NCBI GenBank assembly: GCA_020555865.1
Contig: JAJCJJ010000005.1
Coordinates: forward strand, 62,001-126,000
Direction: 5' to 3'
Origin: a bacterium 210917-DFI.7.65
GTDB taxonomy: Bacteria > Bacillota > Clostridia > Oscillospirales > Oscillospiraceae
DNA length: 64,000 bases
Shown: one piece after another, positions 18,178-26,805 of the stretch
Layout of the letters: each line of letters starts with the position of its first letter
Position numbering within the stretch: position 1 is the stretch's first letter
Made by a program: the position numbers and the translations under genes
The notes under the pieces: model-generated
What the model was told of the DNA's origin: nothing
Database searches by the model: none
What the model saw: the letters and a program-made list of their open reading frames with translations, nothing else

Positions 18178-18214
18178 AACGCCCCTCACGGATAAAACAT
18201 CCGCGAGGGGCGTT
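18178..18214. terminator. Bidirectional terminator
   Basis: Stem AACGCCCCTC(A)CGGAT / ATCCG(C)GAGGGGCGTT around AAAAC. It ends the SLH gene rightward and the PflX-like operon leftward (TTTTGG). Confidence 0.82.
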
Positions 18215-18256
18215 CTTTCTGTTCCGGAAAGCCTGTCTTCACCAGCATAGCTTTTT

Positions 18257-19168
18257 TTATACTCCAGTCAGATCAAAGGGCGGCGTATACTCCGCCTGAG
18301 CCGCCCGGCGCTCCTGGGTAAACCCTTCGTCAATGCCGCAGTCGGCCATATAAGCGCAGGCGGCGCGGTACTCCGCCTGCCGCACACGGCGGTTCAGCTC
18401 CTCCGGCACGCCAGGGGCCGGCGTATACTGACTCATCAGGGAAAAGAGCACTTCCCCCGGCGCAAAATGCGCGGCCACCCAGTCAATGACACGCTTCGTC
18501 TCCGCCAGGCCGCCCGGCAGCATCAGGTGGCGGATCACCACGCCCCGGCGCAGCATTCCATTCTTATCCACCACATACGGGCCACTCTGGCGAAACATTT
18601 CCAAAATCGCCGGCGCCGCCCAAGCAAAATAATCCGCCGCACCGGAACAGCGGCGGCTCCACTCCGGGGAAACATATTTGAGATCAGGCAGATAGATCTG
18701 CACTTTCCCCTCCAGCAGGCGCAGCGTTTCCACGCGCTCATAGCCCCCGGTGTTCCACACCACGGGAATGCCCGGCGCCTCTTCCAGGGCCAGGGCGATC
18801 CAAGGTGCAAACTGCGTGGGGCTGACCAGATTGATATTATTGGCCCCTGCAGCCTCCAGCTCCCGAAATACTTCTCGCAGGCGTTCCACGGTGATGGTCC
18901 GGCCAAAGCCCCCGGTGCTGATCTCCTGATTCTGGCAGAATACGCACCGCAGCGTACAGCCGGAGAAAAACACTGTACCGGAACCGTCACGTCCGCTGAT
19001 ACACGGTTCTTCCCAGTAATGCAGCGCCGCCCGGGCCACCTTCGGCTCCGCGCCCATGCCGCACAGCCCCGCCGCTTCCCGGCGCGCCGCGCCGCACCGG
19101 CGGGGACACAGCGTGCAATGCTCCTGCGCCGCCGCTATGGCCGCGCGCGCTGCCGATTCCTTACACAT
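18257..19168 (-). CDS. Radical SAM protein, PflX-like (pyruvate formate-lyase activase family)
   Basis: A 303-residue radical SAM enzyme of the PflX type. An N-terminal Cys pair block, CTLCPRRCGAARREAAGLCG, precedes the SAM cluster motif FFSGCTLRCVFCQNQEIS near residue 65. NNINLVSPTQFAPWI and VVWNTGGYE follow, both typical of this family. Start ATG 19168 (AAAGGAG upstream) overlaps the phosphatase stop by 8 bp, so the gene is translationally coupled as the last member of the operon. The target is not known; there is no glycyl-radical enzyme beside it. Confidence 0.88.
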   Translation of the reverse strand: MCKESAARAAIAAAQEHCTLCPRRCGAARREAAGLCGMGAEPKVARAALHYWEEPCISGRDGSGTVFFSGCTLRCVFCQNQEISTGGFGRTITVERLREVFRELEAAGANNINLVSPTQFAPWIALALEEAPGIPVVWNTGGYERVETLRLLEGKVQIYLPDLKYVSPEWSRRCSGAADYFAWAAPAILEMFRQSGPYVVDKNGMLRRGVVIRHLMLPGGLAETKRVIDWVAAHFAPGEVLFSLMSQYTPAPGVPEELNRRVRQAEYRAACAYMADCGIDEGFTQERRAAQAEYTPPFDLTGV

Positions 19169-19775
19169 CCTCGCAAAACTCCTTTGCCACACGCTCGGCC
19201 AAAAATACGCCCCCCGTGCAGTCGATGACATTCACCGCGCAGTTTTTCTGCACGCGGCCGCCATAAATACGGCCGCTTTCCGCTCCAAACATGGCGCTGA
19301 ACAACCCCCGCACCGCTGCGCCGTGGGCCACCACCAGCACATGCGTCCAACGTGTTTCTTCGGGCACAATCCGTTTGTCCAGAAAAGAGCGGCAGCGGCG
19401 CACCAGCGCCTCATAACTTTCGCCGCCCGTTGGCGGCACATAGCACTCCGGCGCGGCAAACAGCGTCCGAGTAGGCCGCTGCTCCTCCTGGAAGTCGCAC
19501 AGCCGCATTCCCTCCGCAGCGCCGAAGCTCAATTCGATCAGCCGAGCGTCGGTCTGTATAAGAACATTCTTCCCCTGCAAAATCAGCTCCGCCGTTTCCC
19601 TGGCCCGCTGCAAAGGAGAGGAAAAGGCCGCGTCAAAGGACACATTTCCCAGCGCCGCGCCGGCAGCCAGGGCGCTGCGCCGTCCTTCTTCACTTAAAGG
19701 GACATCCGTGCGGCCCTGAAGCCTCCCTTCTTCGTTCCACAGCGTACGCCCATGGCGCAGGAGATACAGCTTCAT
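19161..19775 (-). CDS. Histidine phosphatase family protein (phosphoglycerate mutase-like)
   Basis: A 204-residue branch-1 histidine phosphatase. The phospho-acceptor motif is YLLRHGRTLWNEEGRLQGRTD at residue 4 onward, SSPLQRARETAE near 53 supplies the second Arg, and VVAHGAAVRGL near 148 the second His. This matches CobC/GpmB-type small phosphatases. The substrate cannot be fixed; alpha-ribazole phosphate or a phosphosugar are possible. ATG 19775 overlaps the mutY stop by 4 bp (ATGA). The operon is mutY, this gene, pflX-like. Confidence 0.9.
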   Translation of the reverse strand: MKLYLLRHGRTLWNEEGRLQGRTDVPLSEEGRRSALAAGAALGNVSFDAAFSSPLQRARETAELILQGKNVLIQTDARLIELSFGAAEGMRLCDFQEEQRPTRTLFAAPECYVPPTGGESYEALVRRCRSFLDKRIVPEETRWTHVLVVAHGAAVRGLFSAMFGAESGRIYGGRVQKNCAVNVIDCTGGVFLAERVAKEFCEDV

Positions 19776-20854
19776 GTCTCTTCCCCCTGCTCGGGCAGCG
19801 CGTTCTGCGCCGCCGCGCGGAATTTGGCAAAGGCCGCAGGCACGGCCCGCTCGGTTTCCAGTCCACTCCGATCCGTCCAGCACAGCTCCGCCGCGCCCCG
19901 TCCCCGCACCCGCAGCACATATCCTCTCATGTGCCATTCCACATGGGAAAAGATGTGTTTCGCTTCCAGTTGTTCCAGCCATTCCATGGGCACAAGGCCC
20001 CAGCGCTGCACCTGCTGCGCCGCCGCAGGCTCATCCAGCGCGCCGTCCACATTGGGAAATTCCCACAGCCCGGCCAACAGCCCTTTAGCTGTGCGCCGCC
20101 GCAGGGCGACGCCCTGGGACGACAGTAATACAAAAACCGTTTTTTCCTCAATCCGGCGGGGCGTTTTCTTTCGCTTTACCGGGAGCACGTTCCAGGTATC
20201 CTCCCGGCAGGCTGTGCAGAACGGGCGGGCCGGGCACTGCGCGCACTTCGGCGCGCCGTTGGGCAGACACACCATGGCCCCCAGCTCCATCAGCGCCTGG
20301 TTGAAATCGCCGGGCCGGTCGGCCGGCAAAATTGCCTGCACCCACGCGCTGAAGCGCCGCTTGACCGCACCGTCCAGCACGTCCCCTTCATCACCGGTAA
20401 TGCGGGAAATCACGCGAAGCACATTGCCGTCCACTGCCGGTACCGCCCGGCCAAAAGCAATCGACGCCACCGCGCCGGCGGTGTATTCCCCGATTCCCGG
20501 CAGAGAGAGAATGGTTTCATAATCGCCCGGGAATACGCCGCCGTAGTCTTCCATGATTCTGCGCGCGGCCTTCTGTAGGTTGCGCGCCCGGTTGTAATAG
20601 CCCAGCCCCTCCCACAGCTTCAGCAGGCGGTCTTCCTCCACCGCGGCCAGCGCCGCCACATCCGGCAGCACCGCAAGAAAGCGCTCGTAATACGGCAGCA
20701 CTGCGCTGACGCGGGTCTGCTGCAGCATGATCTCAGAAAGCCACACATGGTAGGCCGTGGGGTCATCCCGCCAGGGCAGCACCCGCGCGCCGGCGTCATA
20801 CCAAGCCAGCAGCGCCTCACTCAAGCGATACAGTTGTTGCGGAAATTGATCCAT
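19772..20854 (-). CDS. mutY: A/G-specific adenine glycosylase MutY
   Basis: MutY removes adenine mispaired with 8-oxoguanine. The 360 residues show WLSEIMLQQTRVSAVLPYYE near 47 (catalytic Glu in the EIMLQQT block), the helix-hairpin-helix SLPGIGEYTAGAVASIAFGR near 118 with catalytic Asp in VPAVDGNVLR, and a [4Fe-4S] loop with Cys spaced C-x7-C-x2-C-x5-C. The C-terminal NUDIX-like domain that reads 8-oxoG begins about 235 (LLAGLWEFPN). The start is ATG 20854 with AAAAGGACG; the open frame extends to 21217 without support. It lies between radical SAM genes in a long leftward operon. Confidence 0.95.
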   Translation of the reverse strand: MDQFPQQLYRLSEALLAWYDAGARVLPWRDDPTAYHVWLSEIMLQQTRVSAVLPYYERFLAVLPDVAALAAVEEDRLLKLWEGLGYYNRARNLQKAARRIMEDYGGVFPGDYETILSLPGIGEYTAGAVASIAFGRAVPAVDGNVLRVISRITGDEGDVLDGAVKRRFSAWVQAILPADRPGDFNQALMELGAMVCLPNGAPKCAQCPARPFCTACREDTWNVLPVKRKKTPRRIEEKTVFVLLSSQGVALRRRTAKGLLAGLWEFPNVDGALDEPAAAQQVQRWGLVPMEWLEQLEAKHIFSHVEWHMRGYVLRVRGRGAAELCWTDRSGLETERAVPAAFAKFRAAAQNALPEQGEET

Positions 20855-20948
20855 AGATTTCGTCCTTTTGTTATTTTTCCGCCGCAGGGAAAGGGATTCC
20901 CGCGGCATTTTCTTGTGCAGTGCCGCTCCGGCAGAGAATAGCAGCGCG

Positions 20949-21797
20949 CTACCGGTTAAACCGGGTGGCGAAGCCACAGCGGCGGCACAACTCTTCCGCC
21001 GGGGCACGGCGGGAAAATCCGTCGTACAGCGTCCGTGCCCGTGGAGATGCCAGAATGTCGGCCAGGGGCGTTTCGAAGAGATTCCCCAACGGCACATCCC
21101 CTTCATGATCCAGGCAGCAGGGCACCACCGTACCGTCGGCAAGCACGCCCAGCTGATCGCGCAGCCCAAAGCAGAACTGCGCCCCGGTTTCCGCCGCCCC
21201 CTTGTCCGGCCAGGCAAACACCTGCTCCTGCTCCAAAAACAGGTCTTTCCCCAGCACCCGGCTGCGGCTGCGGGTACGAGGCAGCATTTCTGGGTCTACG
21301 CCGGTTTTCTCCTCCAAAAAGCGCAGGATCTCCCCATTGCGCTCCGCCGCCCCACCCTCGTTCCACAGCCGCAGCGCACAGTGGACGCCCTGCTCTCGCA
21401 AGGCGCTGCATACCGACCAGACCGATTCCAGATACGCCTCCATGGAAAGCCCTGCGCCGCTGCCCTCCAGGGCATGGAGGGATACGCTGAGCTTGTGCAG
21501 CACCGCGGCATGGGCCGTCAGCACACCGCCCCTTTGCCCCAGCAGGGTGCCGTTGGTCGTGATGCAGACGCGAAAGCCTTTCTGTCCCGCAACGGTCAGG
21601 ATCTCTCCCAATTCCGGATGCGACAGCGGCTCTCCCATCAGGTGGAGATAGAGGAAGCGGACATACTCCTGCAAGGCAGCGGCCACCGCGGCAAACTCCG
21701 CCGTGCTCATACGCCGCGGCGGCCGCCGGGTTTTGGGGCAGAAGGCGCAGTTCAGGTTGCACTGATTGGTGATCTCCACATAGGCTTTGTTGAGCAT
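20949..21797 (-). CDS. Radical SAM/SPASM-type protein
   Basis: A 282-residue radical SAM protein. The CxxxCxxC motif is VEITNQCNLNCAFCPKTRRP near residue 13, followed by LYLHLMGEPLSHPEL, the SAM-binding GEP motif. The C-terminus carries a SPASM-like auxiliary cluster region: FCFGLRDQLGVLADGTVVPC, then CCLDHEGDVPLGNL and a final CRRCGF. Such proteins modify peptides or act in cofactor maturation. There is no precursor peptide gene next to it, so the substrate is unknown. It is separated by 5 bp from the upstream glyoxalase gene. Confidence 0.87.
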   Translation of the reverse strand: MLNKAYVEITNQCNLNCAFCPKTRRPPRRMSTAEFAAVAAALQEYVRFLYLHLMGEPLSHPELGEILTVAGQKGFRVCITTNGTLLGQRGGVLTAHAAVLHKLSVSLHALEGSGAGLSMEAYLESVWSVCSALREQGVHCALRLWNEGGAAERNGEILRFLEEKTGVDPEMLPRTRSRSRVLGKDLFLEQEQVFAWPDKGAAETGAQFCFGLRDQLGVLADGTVVPCCLDHEGDVPLGNLFETPLADILASPRARTLYDGFSRRAPAEELCRRCGFATRFNR

Positions 21798-21802
21798 GTC
21801 CC

Positions 21803-22168
21803 TTACTGCCCAGCTAGAACGTCCAGCGCTTCGGTGGGCATCACCTCAATGTGATTGCCGTCGGGATCGTGCAGAAAATAGATGCCCAGGCCCACAATCT
21901 CTTCGTCAATCAGGCCCGCCGCACTGTGTTTGGCGTGCCACTGCTCCCGGCAGTCCGTGACAAAGGCGATATGGTTGCTGCCCGGCGCCACATCTCCTTC
22001 CGTCAGTTCCAAAAAAAAGTCCGGCGTGCTCTCATCCCGCAGCCAGGCCATCGGTCCCGCATTCGCCTGCAGATGCTTGATCAGCGAAAGGCCGAACATC
22101 TCCTCATAAAACCGGATGGACGCCTCCAAATCGGAAACGCGCAGATTTTCATGTCCAAAACGCAGCAT
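21803..22168 (-). CDS. VOC/glyoxalase superfamily protein
   Basis: A 121-residue vicinal-oxygen-chelate protein similar to lactoylglutathione lyase (GloA). It has the paired beta-alpha-beta-beta-beta units: HENLRVSDLEASIRFYEEMFG at the N-terminus and NHIAFVTDCREQWHAKH, then YFLHDPDGNHIEVMP at the C-terminus. The His and Glu metal ligands are at expected positions (HEN, NHIAF, IEV). Clostridia usually lack glutathione, so the thiol or substrate may differ. The gene starts 3 bp after frdB and is surely co-transcribed. Confidence 0.9.
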   Translation of the reverse strand: MLRFGHENLRVSDLEASIRFYEEMFGLSLIKHLQANAGPMAWLRDESTPDFFLELTEGDVAPGSNHIAFVTDCREQWHAKHSAAGLIDEEIVGLGIYFLHDPDGNHIEVMPTEALDVLAGQ

Positions 22169-22171
22169 GGT

Positions 22172-22903
22172 TCATTTCTCCTTTTCCCATTGTTGTTTTC
22201 TGTGCCACACAGCGGCGGCATTGATTTTCACCAACAGCTTTTCCACCGGCACCTTCGCCGGGCAGATATCCTGACAGGCCAACGATTTGGTGCAGCCGCT
22301 GAAAAAGCGCCGCCTGTAAGCTTGCCCAACGCTTGCCCGGTGGCTGCCTTCCGTACTCTGGTCGTAGACCCGGAAGGCGGCCGCCACGCCCATTGCCCCG
22401 ACAAAAGACCTCCCCGCCGAAAAATGGGGGCACACCTCCAGGCACAACCCGCACATCAGGCAGCCCGCCGCCCGATAATGCAGCTCCCGCCGCTCCCGGT
22501 TGGTCAGATCCGCCTCTTCTTCCAGCCACAGCTCCATTTCCTGCAGCGCAGCAAAACACGCGCCGCGATCCACCTGCAGATCACGGATACGCGGGAATTT
22601 ACGCAGCGGTTCCAGCGTGATCTCCCCGGCCGGATTGGCGGCCGCTCCCAGCGAAACGGCGCAGGCCAGCGCCGGACGACCGGAAATGACCATGGCACAG
22701 GCGCCGCATTTCTTCTCCAGGCACGCACAATCCCAAGCAATACGCTCCGCCACCTCACCGGTTTCGTCCTGTAAAAACTCCCGCTGACCCAATTCTTCCA
22801 GCGCATGGGCCACAGAGTCCTCCGCGGCGCAGGGGCTTTCAAAACGCTGCCACCGGCTCGCGCCGCCGCCCTCGCCCCGTCGTATGTTCAAGTGATAGCT
22901 CAT
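22172..22903 (-). CDS. frdB: Fumarate reductase/succinate dehydrogenase iron-sulphur subunit
   Basis: A 243-residue electron-transfer subunit that passes electrons between the cytochrome b subunit and the flavoprotein. It holds the [2Fe-2S] ligands in CACLEKKCGACAMVISGRPA with a fourth Cys at ALAC. The [4Fe-4S]/[3Fe-4S] ligands are in CLMCGLCLEVCPHF and FFSGCTKSLACQDICPAKVP. The protein is of normal length. ATG 22903 overlaps the frdA stop by 4 bp. The gene order C-A-B matches menaquinone-linked enzymes of Bacillus/Wolinella type. Confidence 0.92.
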   Translation of the reverse strand: MSYHLNIRRGEGGGASRWQRFESPCAAEDSVAHALEELGQREFLQDETGEVAERIAWDCACLEKKCGACAMVISGRPALACAVSLGAAANPAGEITLEPLRKFPRIRDLQVDRGACFAALQEMELWLEEEADLTNRERRELHYRAAGCLMCGLCLEVCPHFSAGRSFVGAMGVAAAFRVYDQSTEGSHRASVGQAYRRRFFSGCTKSLACQDICPAKVPVEKLLVKINAAAVWHRKQQWEKEK

Positions 22904-24558
22904 GGCCGCGCCTCCTCCGCAATGGGTTCAAAAGAGATTTCCGTACCGCCGCTGTGCCGGCGGGCCACCGTGGTTTTCTGATAGTGCGCATCATCACGCC
23001 GGGGAAAGTCCGTGCGGAAATGGGCTCCGCGGCTTTCTTTCCGCGCCCAGGCGCTTTCCACCATAGCCGTGGCCAGAGCCAGCCGCGCCTCCAGCGCGTA
23101 CTGCCGGGCCGCGCCGGCCTCCCGGTCCTGTCCCGCGCACACATGCCTCGTCAGCTCCGCCAGCGCCGCCGCACCGGTACACAAGGACACTTCCTGCCGG
23201 CGGATGCCCAGGCAATCGTTCAGAATGCGGCTGAGTTCCGCCTCTACCGCCGCGCAGGACACGGCCTCCCGCCGCGCTGCCACGGCGCCGCAGAGCGCAC
23301 ACCAGTCCTCTGCGGCTTTCTCTGCCTCCGCCGCACACATTTCCGGAAGCGGAATATCCCGCAGAATGGTTTGTGCTGCCGTGTATCCGCCGAAAATGGC
23401 CCCCAACAGGGAATTGCCCCCCAACCGGTTGGCTCCATGATACTGGCATGCACATTCTCCGGCAGCATACAGCCCCCGCAACGTAGTGCGATGCGCCGCA
23501 TCCACATACAGCCCGCCCATGAAATAATGAATGCCAGGGTAAACAGGAATCGGCTCCCGCCCGGGATCACGGTGCAAAAACTCCCGGCAGAATTCTGTCA
23601 GATCGCCAAGCCTTTCACTCAGCACCTCCTTGTCCACTCCCGTCAAATCCAGCCAAGCAGTGTCCTGCCCGCATTCCCGGCAGACCGCCTCCGTCTCTCG
23701 GGACACAACGTCCCGGGGCATCAGATTTTTCAGTTCCGGATATTTTTCTTCCATATAGTACCATCGAATTCCATCGCGCAGCACAAAGAGCCTCCCGCCC
23801 TCGCCCCGGGCCGCTTCGGAAAGCAGCGCCCGCTTTCCGGATATCGCCGCAGTAGTGGGGTGGTACTGGATCATTTCCAGATTCGCACAGGCCGCCCCGG
23901 CCAAATAAGCCGCGGCGGCTGCCGCTCCGGTGTTCTGCACAGCGCCGGTAGTGCGGCCGAACAGACCGTTCAATCCACCGCTGGCCAACAGGCCGGTTCC
24001 CGACAAAATTTCACAACTTTTCGTATATTTATCTAAAATAATACAGCCCGTACACTCATTTTGACCTCTTGTGAGGTATTTTACCACCTCGTGATGGTCT
24101 TTGCGCCGGATCAGTCCCCGATCCTCCCAGCGGCGGGCCTCCTGAATCAGTGCTGCCATCACCTGCCGGCCGGTGCTGGATTGGGCAAACGCCGTGCGCT
24201 TCTTTTTCTGCCCGCCGAAATACCGCAGATCCAGCGCGCCGCCTTCCGTGCGGTTGAACGCCACGCCCAGCCGGGCCAAGGTGCGCACCACTTCTGCTGC
24301 CCCTTCCGTTAGCGCCCGCACCGCATTGGGATCGGCAAGGTCACACCCGGCTTCCATGGTATCCCGGAAATGCTCTTCCATGCTGTCGCCTTGCCCTTTG
24401 GTATCCAGCGCCGCATTGATGCCTCCTTCCGCCATGACGGACTGGGCGCGCACCGAAGGCGCAGAGGACACCAGCACGCTCTCCTGCCCGTGCCGCGCTA
24501 ATGTTAGCGCAGCACTCAATCCGGCCACACCCGCGCCAATGATCCAAACCGCCTTCAC
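22900..24558 (-). CDS. frdA: Fumarate reductase/succinate dehydrogenase flavoprotein subunit
   Basis: A 552-residue catalytic subunit with covalent or tight FAD. The Rossmann motif is IIGAGVAGLSAALTLARHGQ at residue 5. SVMAEGGINAALDTKGQGDS carries the FAD contact region. The active site includes EMIQYHPTTAA, SEAARGEGGRLF and MPRDVVSRE, and the C-terminal FAD loop is YAAGECACQYHGANRLGGNS. I set the start at GTG 24558, preceded by GGGGGTGA and overlapping the frdC stop by 4 bp. The direction in vivo (fumarate reduction is likely in an anaerobe) is inferred. Confidence 0.94.
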   Translation of the reverse strand: MKAVWIIGAGVAGLSAALTLARHGQESVLVSSAPSVRAQSVMAEGGINAALDTKGQGDSMEEHFRDTMEAGCDLADPNAVRALTEGAAEVVRTLARLGVAFNRTEGGALDLRYFGGQKKKRTAFAQSSTGRQVMAALIQEARRWEDRGLIRRKDHHEVVKYLTRGQNECTGCIILDKYTKSCEILSGTGLLASGGLNGLFGRTTGAVQNTGAAAAAAYLAGAACANLEMIQYHPTTAAISGKRALLSEAARGEGGRLFVLRDGIRWYYMEEKYPELKNLMPRDVVSRETEAVCRECGQDTAWLDLTGVDKEVLSERLGDLTEFCREFLHRDPGREPIPVYPGIHYFMGGLYVDAAHRTTLRGLYAAGECACQYHGANRLGGNSLLGAIFGGYTAAQTILRDIPLPEMCAAEAEKAAEDWCALCGAVAARREAVSCAAVEAELSRILNDCLGIRRQEVSLCTGAAALAELTRHVCAGQDREAGAARQYALEARLALATAMVESAWARKESRGAHFRTDFPRRDDAHYQKTTVARRHSGGTEISFEPIAEEARP

Positions 24559-25085
24559 AGTTTCACCCCCACTGCATAACACACTGCACCCACCGCCGCT
24601 GCCAGCAGCGCCAGGACACACACTGTCCGCACCCAACGCTGCATCCGGGCGTCGGGGTCCATACCGGAATCCAGCAGCAACGGCCTGAGATTAAACAGAA
24701 CATGCACAGCCAGCGCCGCGCTCAGCGTCAGCTGCCACAAAAGACTCGGCACACCAAAGGGGCGCAGCAGCACGCCAAACGGCGTATGGATTGTGAACAG
24801 CTGCGTGTGCTGCAGGGTCAAAAGCAAAATCGCCGCGCCGCTGAGCACCCGCAGCCAGTAGCGCCCATTTGCGTTTGGATAGCGCAGCATGTCCCGCCAC
24901 ATTCCTCCGCGTACCACTTTCCATAGCGCCAGTATCCCATGAAGACACACAAAGCCCATAAAAACATAGGAAAACTGCCCCTGCACCAAAAAAACAGGCG
25001 TTAAGAGGGTGACACAGCCCATAGCCAAGTGTATAATAAGCAAGATTAATACCATCCAGGCTATGATCGGATGAAATTTCTGCAA
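24555..25085 (-). CDS. frdC: Fumarate reductase/succinate dehydrogenase cytochrome b subunit
   Basis: A 176-residue membrane anchor with five hydrophobic segments, the cytochrome b558 type that binds two hemes and exchanges electrons with menaquinone. Candidate heme His residues fall in KFHP, IIHLAMG, CLHGILAL, LQHTQLF and AVHVLFNLRP. The preferred start is TTG 25085, because AAAGGAG lies 10 nt before it; a GTG at 25112 would place that site inside the gene. It is first in the frdCAB operon. No FrdD is present, consistent with the single-anchor type. Confidence 0.87.
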   Translation of the reverse strand: MQKFHPIIAWMVLILLIIHLAMGCVTLLTPVFLVQGQFSYVFMGFVCLHGILALWKVVRGGMWRDMLRYPNANGRYWLRVLSGAAILLLTLQHTQLFTIHTPFGVLLRPFGVPSLLWQLTLSAALAVHVLFNLRPLLLDSGMDPDARMQRWVRTVCVLALLAAAVGAVCYAVGVKL

Positions 25086-25187
25086 AAATGTTCTCTCCTT
25101 TCCCCAGGGCACGTATCCTTATGGAAGTATTATAGCGCGTTTTCCGCCGGAAGAAAAGAGGCATACCGACAAAGGACGCACACCGTC

Positions 25188-25229
25188 TTGACAAATTCCT
25201 TTCCATCGCTTATAGTTCACTAAGTGAAC
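25188..25229 (+). promoter_or_regulatory. marR promoter with overlapping operator
   Basis: TTGACA (25188-25193), 17-bp spacer, TATAGT (25211-25216). The palindrome GTTCAC-TAA-GTGAAC (25215-25229) covers the -10 edge and the start site. Its size and position fit a MarR-family operator, so autorepression is inferred. Confidence 0.8.
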
Positions 25230-25269
25230 GAGGACGCCAGTAGTGACATATTGACAAAGAGGTGATTCA

Positions 25270-25713
25270 ATGAAGACGAAAAACGATGCAGGCGAACGGC
25301 TGCTCAGCGCATGGCTGACCCTGTCTTCTACGCTGTGGAACGAACGCATCGTCACAGGCATGACTTTTAACGAAGCCTTCGTATGCAACCTGCTCTCCCG
25401 CCAGGATGCCGCGCAGCCTCTGACCGCTACTGATTTATGCCAGCGGACAAAGCTGCTCAAGAGCCAGATGAACAAAGTCCTTTCGGAAATGGAGCGCAAA
25501 GGTTATATTCAGCGCATACGCTCGGAAAAGGACAAGCGGCAGGTACTTCTGCACCTGACCGAAGCCGGGCAGGCCGCTTATGCAAAGGAACACAGCGGCA
25601 TTTCAGCGATCCTGCACCACCTGGTGGAGGATCTTGGCGAAGAGAAAGCCCTGCACGCGGCAGATATCGTCGAGGAGATCACCCAGTCTCTGAAAAAGAT
25701 CGAAATACTATAA
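25270..25713 (+). CDS. MarR-family transcriptional regulator
   Basis: A 147-residue winged-helix regulator. LTATDLCQRTKLLKSQMNKVLSEMERKGYI (residues about 56-85) is the recognition part and RIRSEKDKRQVLLHLTEAGQ is the wing with the conserved D-x-R. Helices at both ends form the dimer interface. The start ATG 25270 follows AAAGAGGTG. It is divergent from frdCAB and 28 bp upstream of degV, which it probably controls with itself through the palindrome at 25215-25229. The effector is not evident. Confidence 0.92.
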   Translation: MKTKNDAGERLLSAWLTLSSTLWNERIVTGMTFNEAFVCNLLSRQDAAQPLTATDLCQRTKLLKSQMNKVLSEMERKGYIQRIRSEKDKRQVLLHLTEAGQAAYAKEHSGISAILHHLVEDLGEEKALHAADIVEEITQSLKKIEIL

Positions 25714-25741
25714 AAAGCGGTGTTCTCGGAAAGGAAACATT

Positions 25742-26599
25742 ATGATTCAACTTTTGACTGATTCCGCAGCTGATCTGACGGCGCAGGAGCTGCAAGCGCT
25801 GCAGATCACAGTGATCCCTCTGGGCGTACACTTCGGCGCCGACGCCTATCTCGACGGCAGGACGCTGGATCGCCCCACATTTTACCGTCTGCTGCAGAGC
25901 AGCGCTGTTTTTCCCACCACCTCACAGCCCTCTCCCGCGGATTTTGAATCCTGTTTCTCCGCTGCGCGGGCAAAGGGGGACGATGTGGTAGCCGTACTTC
26001 TTTCCTCCGCCCTGTCCGGCACTTTTCAAGGCGCCTGCATCGCCCGGGAGATGATGGACCCAGAGGATGCCACTCACATCCACCTGGTGGACAGTCTGAG
26101 CGCCACGGTAGGCGAACGGTTTCTCTTGCTGCACGCTGCTGCACTGCGCGATAGGGGCGCCTCAGCAGCAGAAATCGCCGCTGAATTGACGGAACTGCGC
26201 CGCCGTATCACGATCTGGGCCAGTGTGGACACGTTGGAATACCTCTGCAAAGGCGGCCGCCTGTCCCGCACCGCTGCAGGGGTGGGTTCTCTGGCCAAGG
26301 TAAAGCCCATTATTACCCTCACCAGAGAGGGCCGCGTAGCCGTGCAGAAAAAATGCATCGGAAAATCCCGCTGCATGTCGGAAATCACAGCGCTGACGGA
26401 AAAACGGCGGCCGGACCCGTCTCATCCTGTTTTTGGCCTGTACAGCTTCGATGCGCACAACTGCAGCGCACTGGCCGGACGGCTGGCAGCGTGCGGTTTC
26501 TCCATTGCTCCGGATCACTATCTGGAAATCGGCCCCACTATCGGCGCCCACATTGGTCCCCATGCCTACGGCGTGGCCTATATTGCCGCAGACGAATAA
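25742..26599 (+). CDS. DegV-family fatty-acid-binding protein
   Basis: A 285-residue DegV/FakB-like protein. These bind a fatty acid and, as FakB, present it to the FakA kinase for phosphorylation. The N-terminal LLTDSAADLT and the motif FPTTSQPSPADF near 60, LLSSALSGTFQGA near 85 and WASVDTLEYLCKGGRLSRT near 158 are all family signatures. Cytosolic. There is no FakA gene nearby. Its place behind a MarR regulator suggests lipid-responsive control, which is an inference. Confidence 0.92.
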   Translation: MIQLLTDSAADLTAQELQALQITVIPLGVHFGADAYLDGRTLDRPTFYRLLQSSAVFPTTSQPSPADFESCFSAARAKGDDVVAVLLSSALSGTFQGACIAREMMDPEDATHIHLVDSLSATVGERFLLLHAAALRDRGASAAEIAAELTELRRRITIWASVDTLEYLCKGGRLSRTAAGVGSLAKVKPIITLTREGRVAVQKKCIGKSRCMSEITALTEKRRPDPSHPVFGLYSFDAHNCSALAGRLAACGFSIAPDHYLEIGPTIGAHIGPHAYGVAYIAADE

Positions 26600-26617
26600 A
26601 GACGCACATCATCGCGA

Positions 26618-26659
26618 GCCGTGTTCTGGAATTGCTGGAACGCGGCTTTGCGTTTTTTT
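26618..26659 (+). terminator. Terminator of degV
   Basis: Stem GCCGTGTTC / GAACGCGGC with one wobble pair and an 11-base loop, then TTTGCGTTTTTTT. Confidence 0.8.
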
Positions 26660-26694
26660 CTGTTCTTCCGCACAGATATAACTGCACAAAAGGC

Positions 26695-26726
26695 GAAGCC
26701 CACGGTTCGGGGAAACCGTGGGCTTC
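26695..26726 (-). terminator. Terminator of the sugar operon
   Basis: Stem GAAGCCCACGGTT / AACCGTGGGCTTC. Leftward it is followed by GCCTTTTGTG. It lies 80 bp beyond the dhaL stop. Confidence 0.7.
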
Positions 26727-26805
26727 AGACTATATAGGGAACTTCGGACTTCCGAATAACTCGGCGGCTCGAAAGTACCGACAAAAGGAATTTCAGCTGG
26801 GCCGC

